Shown: piece after piece, positions 8,846 to 17,389 of the stretch
Position numbering within the stretch: the first letter of the stretch is position 1
How the letters are laid out: every line of letters starts with the position of its first letter
Assembly (NCBI GenBank): GCA_903862715.1
Contig: CAIOYY010000087.1
Location: 1 to 64,000 of the forward strand
Direction of reading: 5' to 3'
From: an uncultured Alphaproteobacteria bacterium
GTDB lineage: Bacteria; Pseudomonadota; Alphaproteobacteria; Micropepsales; Micropepsaceae
Length of the DNA stretch: 64,000 nucleotides
Position numbers and translations under genes: made by a program
The notes under the pieces: model-generated
The model's database searches: none
What the model saw: only the letters and a program-made list of their open reading frames with translations
What the model was told of the DNA's origin: nothing

Positions 8846-9346
8846 TCAGGCCTGGCCTGCCACTTCGAGGACGGCGGCGGCCATGGCTTCGCGCGCGGTT
8901 TTTCCGCCCCAGAGCACGAATTGGAAGGCCGGGTAATAATGTTCGCAGGCCTCAATCGCCAAATGGAGCAGCGCTTCGCATTGGGCGGCGCTGACCTGCG
9001 AATCCGGAAAGATCAGCACATGGCGGAAGAGGACCGCGCCGTCTTCCGACCAGAGATCGAAATGGCCGAGCCAGACCTGCGCATTGATCGCCATCAGGAG
9101 TTCGGCGATTTCCGAGCGCCGATCGCGGTTGACCCGCATGTCGAAGCTTACCGACACGTGCAGCGATTGGAGGTCGTCGCGCCAAGTGAAACAGAAATGA
9201 TAATCGGACCAGCGGCCCGCGACCGACAGATTGATTTCATCGCGTCCACTGCGCTCGAACGGCCAACCATTGTCCTCGACCGCCTCCTCCAAGAGATCCA
9301 GAGGATGCTCCAGCGCTTTCGTTTCCTCGGGCGCGACAAGCTTCAT
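8846..9346 (-). CDS. YbjN domain protein
   Basis: Cytosolic protein of about 166 residues with the alphaproteobacterial YbjN-like fold (type III chaperone-like). Visible features are an acidic N-terminal helix region, the aromatic GRWSDYHFCFTWRDD strand and a repetitive C-terminal helix HLAIEACEHYYPAFQFVLWGG. Molecular function is unknown; YbjN in enterobacteria affects motility and stress phenotypes. ATG 9346 (MKLVAPEE) is preferred over the upstream ATG 9397, which lies inside a 21-bp palindrome. First gene of the YbjN-proC-SRPBCC operon. Confidence 0.82.
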   Translation of the reverse strand: MKLVAPEETKALEHPLDLLEEAVEDNGWPFERSGRDEINLSVAGRWSDYHFCFTWRDDLQSLHVSVSFDMRVNRDRRSEIAELLMAINAQVWLGHFDLWSEDGAVLFRHVLIFPDSQVSAAQCEALLHLAIEACEHYYPAFQFVLWGGKTAREAMAAAVLEVAGQA

Positions 9347-9394
9347 GTTCAATCCAATCCCCTGATATTGCTGCGAATCCGACGCGCGAAGCAG

Positions 9395-9415
9395 CATGTG
9401 TCAGGCTGACACATG
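9395..9415. promoter_or_regulatory. Perfect 21-bp palindrome, probable operator
   Basis: Ten-base arms CATGTGTCAG and CTGACACATG around a single G, a perfect dyad. It lies about 50-70 bases upstream of the preferred YbjN start, in the spacer after ubiK. The TGTCA-N3-TGACA core looks like a binding site for a dimeric regulator; the protein is unknown. No T-run follows, so it is not a terminator. Confidence 0.6.
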
Positions 9416-9470
9416 ATATTGATTCGTTACAAGCCTTCGGCGCGCGCGCTTGTGGACGGTCTTGGGGAAT

Positions 9471-9818
9471 TCACAGCTTTGGCGTGGTCCGTTTGGACTT
9501 CGCCGCCTTCACGGGACGAGGGGGAGTCGAAAGCGGCGGTTTTTTCGCGGATGACGCGCTGTCCTTCTTTGCCGCGCCGAGCTTCGCCTCAAGGTCGGCC
9601 ACGCGCGCGGCGAGCTTTTCGTTTTCGCTCCGCGCCTTCGCGGCCATCGCCTTGACCACGTTCAGATCCTCGCGCGGGACCAGGTCCATGTCGGCGACAA
9701 GCTTTTCGAGCTTGCCCTTGATCATGGTCTCGATCTCGGTGCGGAAAGATTGCGCCGCGCCCGCCGCATTGGTGAAAGCGCGGGCGACGGAATCGAACAG
9801 GCGGTTGTCGGTCTGCAT
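9471..9818 (-). CDS. UbiK/BMFP (YqiC-like) accessory factor
   Basis: Small coiled-coil protein of 115 residues. The BMFP/UbiK family assists aerobic ubiquinone biosynthesis through the Ubi complex and binds lipid membranes. Family features are the N-terminal RLFDSVARAFTNAAGAAQSF helix, a heptad-rich segment LDLEAKL-like after residue 55, and a basic Lys/Pro-rich tail. It is divergent from lgt across 120 bases. Confidence 0.82.
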   Translation of the reverse strand: MQTDNRLFDSVARAFTNAAGAAQSFRTEIETMIKGKLEKLVADMDLVPREDLNVVKAMAAKARSENEKLAARVADLEAKLGAAKKDSASSAKKPPLSTPPRPVKAAKSKRTTPKL

Positions 9819-9938
9819 CTGGGTTCTCCTTGGCGATTATATGGCCGCAGGAACCGCGTGCGGCAAGACGGCTCGCTATGCCGTAGCAAAACCGTGACGC
9901 TTGACAGGGTGGGGAGCCTCGCGCGAGCTAGCGCCATC

Positions 9939-10859
9939 ATGGTTGAGGCGGCGCTTCCTTTCCCCAATATCGACCCCGAGCTGATCCGCATCGGGCCGCT
10001 GGCCATTCGCTGGTATGCGCTCTCCTACATCGCCGGGCTGCTGCTCGGCTGGTATTACATCCTGCAGCTGCTGAAGGATCAGCGTCTCTGGGAAGGCGCC
10101 CCCTTCAAGGGAAAAGCCCCGGCCACCAGCGACCATATCGGCGATCTATTCGTTTGGATCACGCTCGGCGTCATCATCGGCGGCCGGCTGGGCTTCGTCC
10201 TGTTCTATGGTGTGCTCTATTGTGGCTTCGCCGGCGACGCGGGCCCCGCCTGCGGCAATCTTCCCTGGGGTTTCGTCGAAAATCCCATTCGCATCATCGC
10301 GGCCTGGGAAGGCGGCATGTCGTTTCACGGCGGGCTGATCGGCGTGATTGTCGCCGTCTATGTGTTTTGCCGCCGCCGCAAGCTGGCTTTGCTGAGCGTC
10401 GCAGACCTTATCGCAGCGGCAACGCCCATCGGGCTGTTCTTCGGACGCATCGCCAATTTCATCAATGGCGAACTATGGGGAAAAGTCACCGACGTTCCCT
10501 GGGCGATCACCTTCTGCAACGAAACGATCCGGGCGAATTTCGGCAATTGCCCGGCTGGTGAATTGCCGCGTCATCCCAGCCAGCTATACGAAGCGTTCCT
10601 CGAAGGCGCGGTGCTGTTTCTTTTCCTGCGCATCGCTATGGTGTGGTTTCAGATTCACCGCAGACCCGGCCTTGTGGTGACGTGGTTTCTCGCCGGTTAT
10701 GGGCTGTTTCGTTTCCTTGTCGAATTCGCGCGCGATTCGGAATCGAAGATCTATGGCTGGTTCAGCATGGGCCAGGCGTTGAGCCTTCCGATGCTGGCGG
10801 TGGCGCTTTTGTTCGCGTGGATCGCCTATCGTGCGAGCGTCGTGAAAAACGCGAAGTGA
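9939..10859 (+). CDS. lgt: Prolipoprotein diacylglyceryl transferase
   Basis: Inner-membrane enzyme that adds diacylglycerol from phosphatidylglycerol to the lipobox cysteine of prelipoproteins. About 306 residues with seven hydrophobic segments; GGRLGFVLFY, the HGGLIGVI loop and the GRIANFINGELWGKVTD signature are present, plus HPSQLYEAFLEG near the C-terminus. ATG 9939 gives the normal family start; the longer open frame upstream is antisense to ubiK. GTGA overlap with the following MidA gene indicates translational coupling. Confidence 0.95.
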   Translation: MVEAALPFPNIDPELIRIGPLAIRWYALSYIAGLLLGWYYILQLLKDQRLWEGAPFKGKAPATSDHIGDLFVWITLGVIIGGRLGFVLFYGVLYCGFAGDAGPACGNLPWGFVENPIRIIAAWEGGMSFHGGLIGVIVAVYVFCRRRKLALLSVADLIAAATPIGLFFGRIANFINGELWGKVTDVPWAITFCNETIRANFGNCPAGELPRHPSQLYEAFLEGAVLFLFLRIAMVWFQIHRRPGLVVTWFLAGYGLFRFLVEFARDSESKIYGWFSMGQALSLPMLAVALLFAWIAYRASVVKNAK

Positions 10860-11932
10860 CGGCGCTGAAGGAAAAGATCGCCGGTCTGATCCGCGCGCAA
10901 GGCCCGATCACCGTCGCGCAATATATGCAGATCGCCCTCGGCGATCCCTTTCATGGCTATTACATCAGCCGCGACCCATTCGGGCGCGATTTCGTGACCG
11001 CGCCCGAAATCAGCCAGATCTTCGGCGAATTGATCGGGCTGTTCTTCGTGCAGGCCTGGGAAGACCGGGGAAAGCCGGAACGTTTTTATTTCGTTGAGCT
11101 GGGGCCGGGACGCGGCACGCTGATGGCGGACATGATGCGCGCCGCCGCAAAGGTGCGCCCTGCCTTTGCACACGCGGCGCACATCGTTTTCGTGGAAACG
11201 AGTCCCCTGCTCCGCGCAACGCAGGGACGGACGCTGACCCCTTACAAACCGCAATGGACACTGCGCCTGGCGGATGTGCCACGCGATGCGCCGCTCTATG
11301 TGATGGCGAACGAATTCTTCGACGCGCTGCCCATACGCCAATTCGTGCGCCGCGAACGTGGCTGGCATGAGCGCATGGTGACGGTGGACGGCGATACGCT
11401 GCGCTTCGCATTGACGCCCGAAACGGTGCCTGTGCCGTTTCTCGATCGGCACCTTCTTGCCCGCGCAGGCCTGAATGAGGTGGCGGAGATCAACCCGGCG
11501 GCGCATGCGACGATGGCCGAAATCGCGGCGCGAATCGTGTCGGGAGACGGCGTCGCGCTGGCCATCGATTACGGCCATGGCATTCCGGGCCTCGGCGACA
11601 CATTTCAGGCCCTGAAGGCGAATGCCTTCGTTGGAGTGCTGGACGAACCCGGCGAGGCCGACCTCACGGCCCATGTCGATTTCGCGGCGCTGAAAACCGC
11701 AGCCGAAGATGCAGGCGCGCGGGTTGCAGGCCCTATCGCGCAGAGCGCATTGTTGGAAGCGCTTGGAATAGGGCTCCGCGTCCAGCGCCTGAAAGAGACC
11801 GCGCCGGAGAGAAGCGCCGAGATCGAGGCCGCCGTGGCAAGACTGACGGACCAGAATGAGATGGGCGCCTTGTTCAAGGCGCTGGCGCTTTCCAGGCCGA
11901 ACACCCCCGCACCGGCAGGGTTCCCATGCTGA
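10856..11932 (+). CDS. MidA/NDUFAF7-family SAM-dependent methyltransferase
   Basis: Class I methyltransferase of about 358 residues. The NDUFAF7/MidA family methylates an arginine of the complex I subunit NDUFS2 in mitochondria and probably acts in complex I assembly in alphaproteobacteria. The family N-terminus GPITVAQYMQIALGDPFHGY and the SAM motif FVELGPGRGTLMADMMRA are clear, as is ANEFFDALPIRQFV. Start is GTG 10856, overlapping the lgt stop by 4 bases; the end overlaps pgeF by 7. The lgt-midA-pgeF order is common in alphaproteobacteria. Confidence 0.91.
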   Translation: MTALKEKIAGLIRAQGPITVAQYMQIALGDPFHGYYISRDPFGRDFVTAPEISQIFGELIGLFFVQAWEDRGKPERFYFVELGPGRGTLMADMMRAAAKVRPAFAHAAHIVFVETSPLLRATQGRTLTPYKPQWTLRLADVPRDAPLYVMANEFFDALPIRQFVRRERGWHERMVTVDGDTLRFALTPETVPVPFLDRHLLARAGLNEVAEINPAAHATMAEIAARIVSGDGVALAIDYGHGIPGLGDTFQALKANAFVGVLDEPGEADLTAHVDFAALKTAAEDAGARVAGPIAQSALLEALGIGLRVQRLKETAPERSAEIEAAVARLTDQNEMGALFKALALSRPNTPAPAGFPC

Positions 11933-12705
11933 GTCTGCGCGCCACGAATTTGCAGCAGACAGGCATTCATCACTGCTTTTTCGGACGTAGCGGCGGCGTG
12001 TCCCAGGGCATCTATGCATCCTTAAATTGCGGGACGGGTTCGAAAGACGTGCCGGAAGCGGTGGCGGAGAATCGCGCCCGTGTTCTTTCCGCGCTGTCGC
12101 CTGCCACGGACGCCCGTCTGGTCAGCTGTTACCAGATCCACAGCGCGACCGCCGTGACGGTCACCGCGCCCTGGCCGGTGGAAGAAAACCCCAAGGCCGA
12201 TGCCATGGTGACGAACCGCAATCATATCGCACTCGGCATTCTGACCGCCGATTGCGCACCGGTACTGCTCTGTGACCCGAAGGCGCGTGTCATCGGTGCG
12301 GCGCATGCAGGCTGGAACGGCGCCTTCTCCGGCGTGATCGAATCGGTCATCGCCGCCATGACGGCGCTGGGCGCGGAACGCGGGCGCATCCACGCCGCCA
12401 TCGGACCCTGCATCGGTCAGGACGCCTATGAAGTAGGTCCCGAATTCCAGCAACGCTTTGCCGCACGCGATCCGGTCTATACGCGTTTCTTCCGGTCGTC
12501 GGTTCGTCCCGAACATTGGCAATTCGCCTTGGAGGCTTTTGTGGTGCATCGGCTGGAGGAGGCGGGAATCGGGTCCATCGCGCCGTTAAGCGCCTGCACC
12601 TATACCGGAGAGAGCGACTTCTTCTCCTATCGCCGGACGACGCATCGGGGTGAGCCGGATTATGGGCGGCAGATCTCCACCATCATGCTTCACGATGACC
12701 TGTGA
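11926..12705 (+). CDS. pgeF: Peptidoglycan editing factor PgeF (laccase domain, YfiH)
   Basis: Cytosolic polyphenol-oxidase-fold enzyme that removes wrongly incorporated residues, such as serine, from the peptidoglycan precursor; family members also have purine nucleoside activities. The metal ligands H72 (YQIHS), C110 (LTADCAPVLLC) and H127 (AAHAGWNGAFSG) are intact, and GPCIGQDAYEVG is the C-terminal signature. 259 residues, standard length. Overlaps the end of the MidA gene by 7 bases, so it belongs to the lgt operon. Confidence 0.92.
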   Translation: MLSLRATNLQQTGIHHCFFGRSGGVSQGIYASLNCGTGSKDVPEAVAENRARVLSALSPATDARLVSCYQIHSATAVTVTAPWPVEENPKADAMVTNRNHIALGILTADCAPVLLCDPKARVIGAAHAGWNGAFSGVIESVIAAMTALGAERGRIHAAIGPCIGQDAYEVGPEFQQRFAARDPVYTRFFRSSVRPEHWQFALEAFVVHRLEEAGIGSIAPLSACTYTGESDFFSYRRTTHRGEPDYGRQISTIMLHDDL

Positions 12706-12753
12706 TTCAGCGCGGCCAGCCGGTTTACCGTCCCATGCCACCTTGCTAGAAGA

Positions 12754-12788
12754 CCCCCTCGGGACCGGTCGGTTTTCGGGGGATTTTT
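12754..12788 (+). terminator. Probable intrinsic terminator after pgeF
   Basis: CCCCC at 12754-12758 and GGGGG at 12778-12782 flank a loop containing the palindrome GACCGGTC; ATTTTT follows at once. It would end the lgt-midA-pgeF transcript just before prs. Confidence 0.55.
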
Positions 12789-12802
12789 GCCATTATGGGT
12801 GA

Positions 12803-13741
12803 ATGCAAATGAAGCTGCTGGCCGGCAACAGCAACCGCGCGCTCGCCGACGCCATCGGCCAGCATCTGAAACTGCCCTTCACCAAGGCGGTCGTCCGGCG
12901 CTTCGCCGACATGGAAGTGTTCGTCGAGATTCAGGAAAATGTCCGCGGCGAAGACGTGTTCGTCATCCAATCGACGAGCTTTCCCGCCAATGACAATCTG
13001 ATGGAGCTGCTCGTCATCATCGACGCGCTGCGCCGCGCCTCCGCCCGGCGCATTACCGCCGTGCTTCCTTATTTCGGCTATGCCCGCCAGGACCGGAAGC
13101 CCGGACCGCGCACGCCGATTTCGGCCAAGCTCGTCGCCAATCTCATTACCGAAGCGGGCGCCCATCGCGTTCTGACCGTCGATCTCCATGCCGGGCAGAT
13201 TCAGGGATTCTTCGATATCCCGACCGACAATCTCTATGCCCAGCCCGTGATGGTGCAGGACATCAAGGATTATCTCGGCAGTGAAAATCTGATGGTCGTG
13301 TCGCCCGACGTCGGCGGCGTGGTACGCGCCCGCGCCCTCGCCCGCCGCATCGGCGCGGACCTCGCCATTGTCGACAAGCGCCGCGAACGCGCCGGCGAAT
13401 CGGAAGTCATGAACATCATCGGCGACGTCGATGGCCGCACCTGTCTTCTGATCGACGACATTGTCGATTCGGGCGGTACGATCTGCAACGCCGCGGAAGC
13501 GCTGCTCGCCAAGGGTGCGAATTCCGTCTCGGCCTATGCCACGCATGGCGTGCTGTCGGGCGGCGCGGTGGCCCGTATCCGCGGCTCCAAATTGCGCTCG
13601 ATGGTGATCACCGATTCTATTGGCGCGACCGAAGACGTGACGCAGTGCCCGAACATTAGGCGAATCAGCATCGCGCCGCTTCTTGGCGACGCGATCGAAC
13701 GCATCAGCCACGAGAAATCGGTTTCCAGCCTGTTCGATTAA
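12803..13741 (+). CDS. prs: Ribose-phosphate pyrophosphokinase (PRPP synthase)
   Basis: Makes PRPP from ribose 5-phosphate and ATP for nucleotide, histidine and tryptophan synthesis. 312 residues. The flexible catalytic loop region [20 protein letters not shown], the [14 protein letters not shown] metal-binding segment and the PRPP loop [17 protein letters not shown] are all present. The start may be ATG 12803 or ATG 12809 ([10 protein letters not shown]); the second matches the usual N-terminus. A probable terminator upstream suggests its own promoter. The opposing kinase gene ends 4 bases after the stop. Confidence 0.95.
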   Translation: MQMKLLAGNSNRALADAIGQHLKLPFTKAVVRRFADMEVFVEIQENVRGEDVFVIQSTSFPANDNLMELLVIIDALRRASARRITAVLPYFGYARQDRKPGPRTPISAKLVANLITEAGAHRVLTVDLHAGQIQGFFDIPTDNLYAQPVMVQDIKDYLGSENLMVVSPDVGGVVRARALARRIGADLAIVDKRRERAGESEVMNIIGDVDGRTCLLIDDIVDSGGTICNAAEALLAKGANSVSAYATHGVLSGGAVARIRGSKLRSMVITDSIGATEDVTQCPNIRRISIAPLLGDAIERISHEKSVSSLFD

Positions 13742-13745
13742 AAGT

Positions 13746-15437
13746 CTAGCTTGCCGCGCGGGTTTCCACCGGCTGTACGAGCCGTGAGGACGGCAGGCGT
13801 ACGGTGGCCGTGGTGCCTGCGTTCGGCGCGCTTCTCAGCATCAATGTGCCGCCATGCAATTCGGTAAGACGTTTGACGAGCGGAAGGCCGAGCCCCGTCC
13901 CTTCATAGGACCGGTTGAGCTGGCTGCTGATCTGGCGGAAGGGTTCGAGCGCGATGGCGATGTCGCTCGGACGCATGCCGATACCGGTGTCGACCACTTC
14001 CAGCAACAGATCGCCATTGTCATCGAGACGGGCCGACAATGTGACCTTGCCGCCTTCGGGCGTGAATTTTACCGCATTGGAAAGCAGATTGATCAGAATC
14101 TGACGCATGCGCAGCGGATCGGCCTGCAACGCCGGGAGGCTCGGCGCCACATCACGCGCCAGCTGGATATGGTTGGTCCGGGCGCGCAATTCGACCATTT
14201 CCATGCTCGAGACCATCAACTTATCGAGCGGCAGCGTGTCTTCGCGCAATTCAAATTTTCCGGCTTCGAGCTTGCTGAGATCGAGAATGTCGTTGATGAC
14301 AGCGAGAAGATGCACGCCGGAATTGTGAATGTCGGCGGCATATTCGCGGTAACGCCCGTCCAGCGGACCGAACAGCGCATCCTTGATTACTTCGGAGAAC
14401 CCCATGATGGCGTTGAGCGGGGTTCGCAGTTCATGGCTCATATTGGCGAGGAATTCGCTTTTCGTGCGGTCTGCCAGCTCGGCATGGTCCTTGGCGTTGC
14501 GCAATTGCTCGGCAAGTGCCTGAAGCTCGCCCGTACGCTCGCTCACGCGGCGTTCGAGACCGGCATGGGCGATTTCCAGTTCACGATGGGCCGCGTCAAG
14601 GTCGGCGTTCTGCTGGCGCAGCAAATTGTTGACGATGGCGGCATCGTCGAGATTGCGCATCAGCATTTTCTGGATTTCGCTTCGGCTTAAACGATCGAGC
14701 CTGCTGGAATCCAGCAGCACCGGCGGCAGAAGATTTATGACCATGCCGAAGGTTTCCAGCGGCCGGTACTGATGTTCCATTTCATTGAAGACGCGTTCGA
14801 AGCAGGCGCAGGCGCGCTGCTCGCCGATTTTTTCCTCGCATTTGAGATAGAGCTCGCGCGAGAGACGATACAGGAGCGTGATCAGTTCGCTGTTGCGGGC
14901 GGGTACGGCGGGGCGAATATCGAAAGGCACCGGCGCCTTGGCGTCGGGAAGGGATTCGACCCACTCGGTCACCGGCAAAAGAAAATCCCCGTTGGGGCCG
15001 ATGACCGTCATCGCATGACGCAGGGTCTGCGACAGGTACACCTGACACAGCATGCGTTCCTGCGGCCGCTCGCGCGCGAAGATGAGCGCAAACGGTTTGT
15101 CTTTCAGCAGCGAGGGGAATTGTTCTTCGAGGCGTTTTCGCGCGTCGGCGCGGATTTGCGCGACTATCCAGCCTGCTTCTGCCTGTTCCTGCTCCCAACG
15201 CAAGTAATGCCGCGCGAGCTCGGCCGGTTGGGCGTCAGGGTCAAGCGCGTTGAACTGCAGCAACGTGCGCTGAAGATGGGAAGGGTCGGTACGTTTGCGC
15301 GATTTGAGCGAGGCAATAAAGCGGCTGCCGGGACTGTCCATCCCGCCGATCGCTGCCGGAACTGTTTTTCGAAACCACATCCTGTTTCTTTGCGAGGCGT
15401 TTTTCGTTCGTTCTGACGTTCTCGCAGGGGCATCCAT
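13746..15437 (-). CDS. Soluble sensor histidine kinase with uncharacterised N-terminal domain
   Basis: 563-residue histidine kinase without a clear transmembrane segment. The first 250 residues match no family I recognise. A coiled coil follows (HRELEIAHAGLERRVSERTG and onward, about 285-320), then HisKA with phospho-acceptor H335 in MSHELRTPLNAIMGF and a HATPase domain with N box LINLLSNAVKF, DTGIGM and GTGLGLPLV. There is no receiver domain, so the partner is encoded elsewhere. In-frame ATGs lie at codons 20 and 33. It lies downstream of two membrane proteins on the same strand, 117 bases away, which could be sensory partners; this is inference. Confidence 0.88.
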   Translation of the reverse strand: MDAPARTSERTKNASQRNRMWFRKTVPAAIGGMDSPGSRFIASLKSRKRTDPSHLQRTLLQFNALDPDAQPAELARHYLRWEQEQAEAGWIVAQIRADARKRLEEQFPSLLKDKPFALIFARERPQERMLCQVYLSQTLRHAMTVIGPNGDFLLPVTEWVESLPDAKAPVPFDIRPAVPARNSELITLLYRLSRELYLKCEEKIGEQRACACFERVFNEMEHQYRPLETFGMVINLLPPVLLDSSRLDRLSRSEIQKMLMRNLDDAAIVNNLLRQQNADLDAAHRELEIAHAGLERRVSERTGELQALAEQLRNAKDHAELADRTKSEFLANMSHELRTPLNAIMGFSEVIKDALFGPLDGRYREYAADIHNSGVHLLAVINDILDLSKLEAGKFELREDTLPLDKLMVSSMEMVELRARTNHIQLARDVAPSLPALQADPLRMRQILINLLSNAVKFTPEGGKVTLSARLDDNGDLLLEVVDTGIGMRPSDIAIALEPFRQISSQLNRSYEGTGLGLPLVKRLTELHGGTLMLRSAPNAGTTATVRLPSSRLVQPVETRAAS

Positions 15438-15554
15438 CAGAGATGCACCTTTCGCTCCTTACGCTTTATTGTGGCGGAAACGGGTTACGAGCTCCTGAAG
15501 GGACGCGCCCAAAAGCGCTTCATCATTAATGATTTGGCGGCAAATCGACATAAA

Positions 15555-16058
15555 TCAGTGGAAAAAAGGCGGCCGGAAGAAGGTAATCAGCCGGCCGGCG
15601 ATAATAATGCCGAGCCACATGGCCAGCGATATGCCCGCCATGACCTTCGCCTGCCACGCCGTATCGGCGCCCGGGCCGACGGTTTTCACGCCACGAAAGG
15701 CCATGCCGTAGAAGAAGAGAAGATTGAGACCCGCGACCGCCATAAAGGCGAGTTTGAAATGAAAGGCGCGGTTATAGGCGTATTGTTCGGGATAGCCGAA
15801 GAAGAAATAAATCCCGGTGCAGAGATTGAGCACGTAGCCGCCGATGCCCCAGGGAATGAGGCGATGGAGCGCTGCGGGCGCGATCGATTTCGCCATGCCG
15901 AGAAGGCGCAAATCGAACAGACCGACCGTGCCGATGAGAAGCGACAGACCGAGAAAGTGGAGTGACTCGGCAATCGGCCATCCCCAGAAGTGATCGAGCA
16001 CAAAGCGCGATAACCCCGTTCCGCGAACCCAGATTTCCCAGGGCGCCATATCCGCCAT
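15555..16058 (-). CDS. Four-helix membrane protein, paralogue of the upstream gene
   Basis: 167 residues with about four hydrophobic helices. It shares landmarks with the upstream protein: a helix beginning LHFLGLSLLIG, a loop-helix GGYVLNLCTGIYFFFGYPEQ, a third helix FKLAFMAVAG and a final IIIAGRLITFF. This resembles uncharacterised alphaproteobacterial CopD- or DUF-type membrane families; the conserved His in the first helix might bind metal or haem, but this is not shown. ATG 16058 overlaps the upstream stop (TGATG), so the two are translationally coupled and the products may form a heterodimer. Confidence 0.75.
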   Translation of the reverse strand: MADMAPWEIWVRGTGLSRFVLDHFWGWPIAESLHFLGLSLLIGTVGLFDLRLLGMAKSIAPAALHRLIPWGIGGYVLNLCTGIYFFFGYPEQYAYNRAFHFKLAFMAVAGLNLLFFYGMAFRGVKTVGPGADTAWQAKVMAGISLAMWLGIIIAGRLITFFRPPFFH

Positions 16059-16627
16059 CAGAAATACACCGGCGTATCGACGAGAAGACGCGTATGCGTA
16101 TAGGCGAGAAAGCGCCCGGCGAAGATGGCCGCGATCCAGAACAGGATCGCGGCGGCGGCGAGCATTTTCGCCCTGTCGGACGGCGCAACGGAGTGTGCGG
16201 CGTCGTTCGCCAGATCGCGCAGCCACAAGGTCGCGGTGACCGCGAGAAAGACAAAGAGCATTTTCACGAAGAAGACGGGATTGGTCAGCGCTTTCGTGGG
16301 ATAGGCGGTGAGCAGCAGCACGCCGGAAAAAACATTCGCGCTAAGCCCAACCCAGAAGACCGGATAAAATTGCCTGATCGCGGCGAGCGGCACACCACGG
16401 GCAACACCGAGGACGCGCAGTGCGATAGCAAGACTTCCTCCCGCCAGCGCGCCCATGCCCAGCGCGTGCAACACCAGAACGCCCGGAAAGGCCAGAAGGG
16501 AAGACGAGCTGCGCAGCCAAAGGCTGAGGGCGCTGTTTTCAATCACGGCAAAGAAGGGGTCCAACCGCGCCTCGCTTACCTTGCGAATCGTTACGTCAAT
16601 TCTGAAAGATACCCCTTGCGCCTTCAT
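16058..16627 (-). CDS. Four-helix membrane protein, first of a coupled pair
   Basis: About 189 residues, with an N-terminal cytosolic stretch and then four hydrophobic segments: LHALGMGALAGGSLAIALRV, FWVGLSANVFSGVLLLTAYP, FFVKMLFVFLAVTATLWL and AILFWIAAIFAGRFLAYTH. The order and spacing match the following gene, so this is a tandem duplication that has diverged. Function unknown. Start chosen at ATG 16627; a longer frame begins at 16693 with an Arg-rich extension that looks non-coding. Confidence 0.72.
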   Translation of the reverse strand: MKAQGVSFRIDVTIRKVSEARLDPFFAVIENSALSLWLRSSSSLLAFPGVLVLHALGMGALAGGSLAIALRVLGVARGVPLAAIRQFYPVFWVGLSANVFSGVLLLTAYPTKALTNPVFFVKMLFVFLAVTATLWLRDLANDAAHSVAPSDRAKMLAAAAILFWIAAIFAGRFLAYTHTRLLVDTPVYF

Positions 16628-16699
16628 CGCGGCACGTAACTTCACGAGGTGGCCGGTCCTACGCCGTGCAGCGCGACGATGCTTCCTCCTCAATGATCC

Positions 16700-17380
16700 T
16701 CAGAGTGCGATCGGCTCGGAAAGCGCCGCATCGTCGTTCTTCACATTGCCGACGCGCTTGTCGACCGGCCAGAGGCGCATGGCATCGGAAGGATAGGGCT
16801 TCAAAAGCGCTTTCAGTTCCGCGTCGGTCGCGTCCGTTTCGCCGAGCCATTTCGGCCAATCCGCTTCCGCCAGAATGACCGGCATGCGGTGATGGAGCGG
16901 CATCAGAAGATCGTTCGCGTCGGTGGTGATAATCGTGCAGGTGCGGATGGTTTCACCGGCGGGAGAGCGCCAGATTTCCCAAAGCCCGGCCATGATAGTG
17001 AGCGGCGTGACGGCGCGGGCAATGCAGAAAGGCTGCTTGTCGGACTTGCGCCATTCGTAAAAACCATCGGTGACGATGAGACAGCGCCGCCCCGCCTTCC
17101 AGGCGCCACGAAAGGTCGGCTTTTCGTCGATGCCGTCGGCGCGCGCATTGAAGGTCGGATAGTCGAGTCGCTCGGACTTGCTCCATTCGGGAATGAGACC
17201 CCAGCGCATGACATGCGCGACGCGCGCGCCGTTTTCCGGATGGCGGCGTACGCAAAGCATGTCCTGCGTCGGAGCTATGTTCCAGGAGGGCTTGATATTG
17301 GGCGCAGGCGCGCTGTCGCTTAAGCCCAACTGGTTCTTGATGACGGAATAATCGGTCGGAAGCTTCGCGCGGCCGCACAT
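16700..17380 (-). CDS. SRAP-family abasic-site protein (YedK-like)
   Basis: SOS response-associated peptidase of 226 residues. The family forms a thiazolidine crosslink between Cys2 and abasic sites in single-stranded DNA and protects them from cleavage. The catalytic set is intact: C2 after Met removal (MCGRA), N78 in FNARAD, E109 in DGFYEW and H163 in HHRMP. Length is normal. It sits between the membrane protein genes and the lipoprotein gene on the same strand with short spacers; no LexA-like box was identified. Confidence 0.93.
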   Translation of the reverse strand: MCGRAKLPTDYSVIKNQLGLSDSAPAPNIKPSWNIAPTQDMLCVRRHPENGARVAHVMRWGLIPEWSKSERLDYPTFNARADGIDEKPTFRGAWKAGRRCLIVTDGFYEWRKSDKQPFCIARAVTPLTIMAGLWEIWRSPAGETIRTCTIITTDANDLLMPLHHRMPVILAEADWPKWLGETDATDAELKALLKPYPSDAMRLWPVDKRVGNVKNDDAALSEPIAL

Positions 17381-17389
17381 GAACGAAGA

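Noticed and set aside
12746-13711. 321-codon frame antisense to prs
   Set aside because: It mirrors a conserved gene; residues are His/Asp/Gly-rich shadow composition with no motif.
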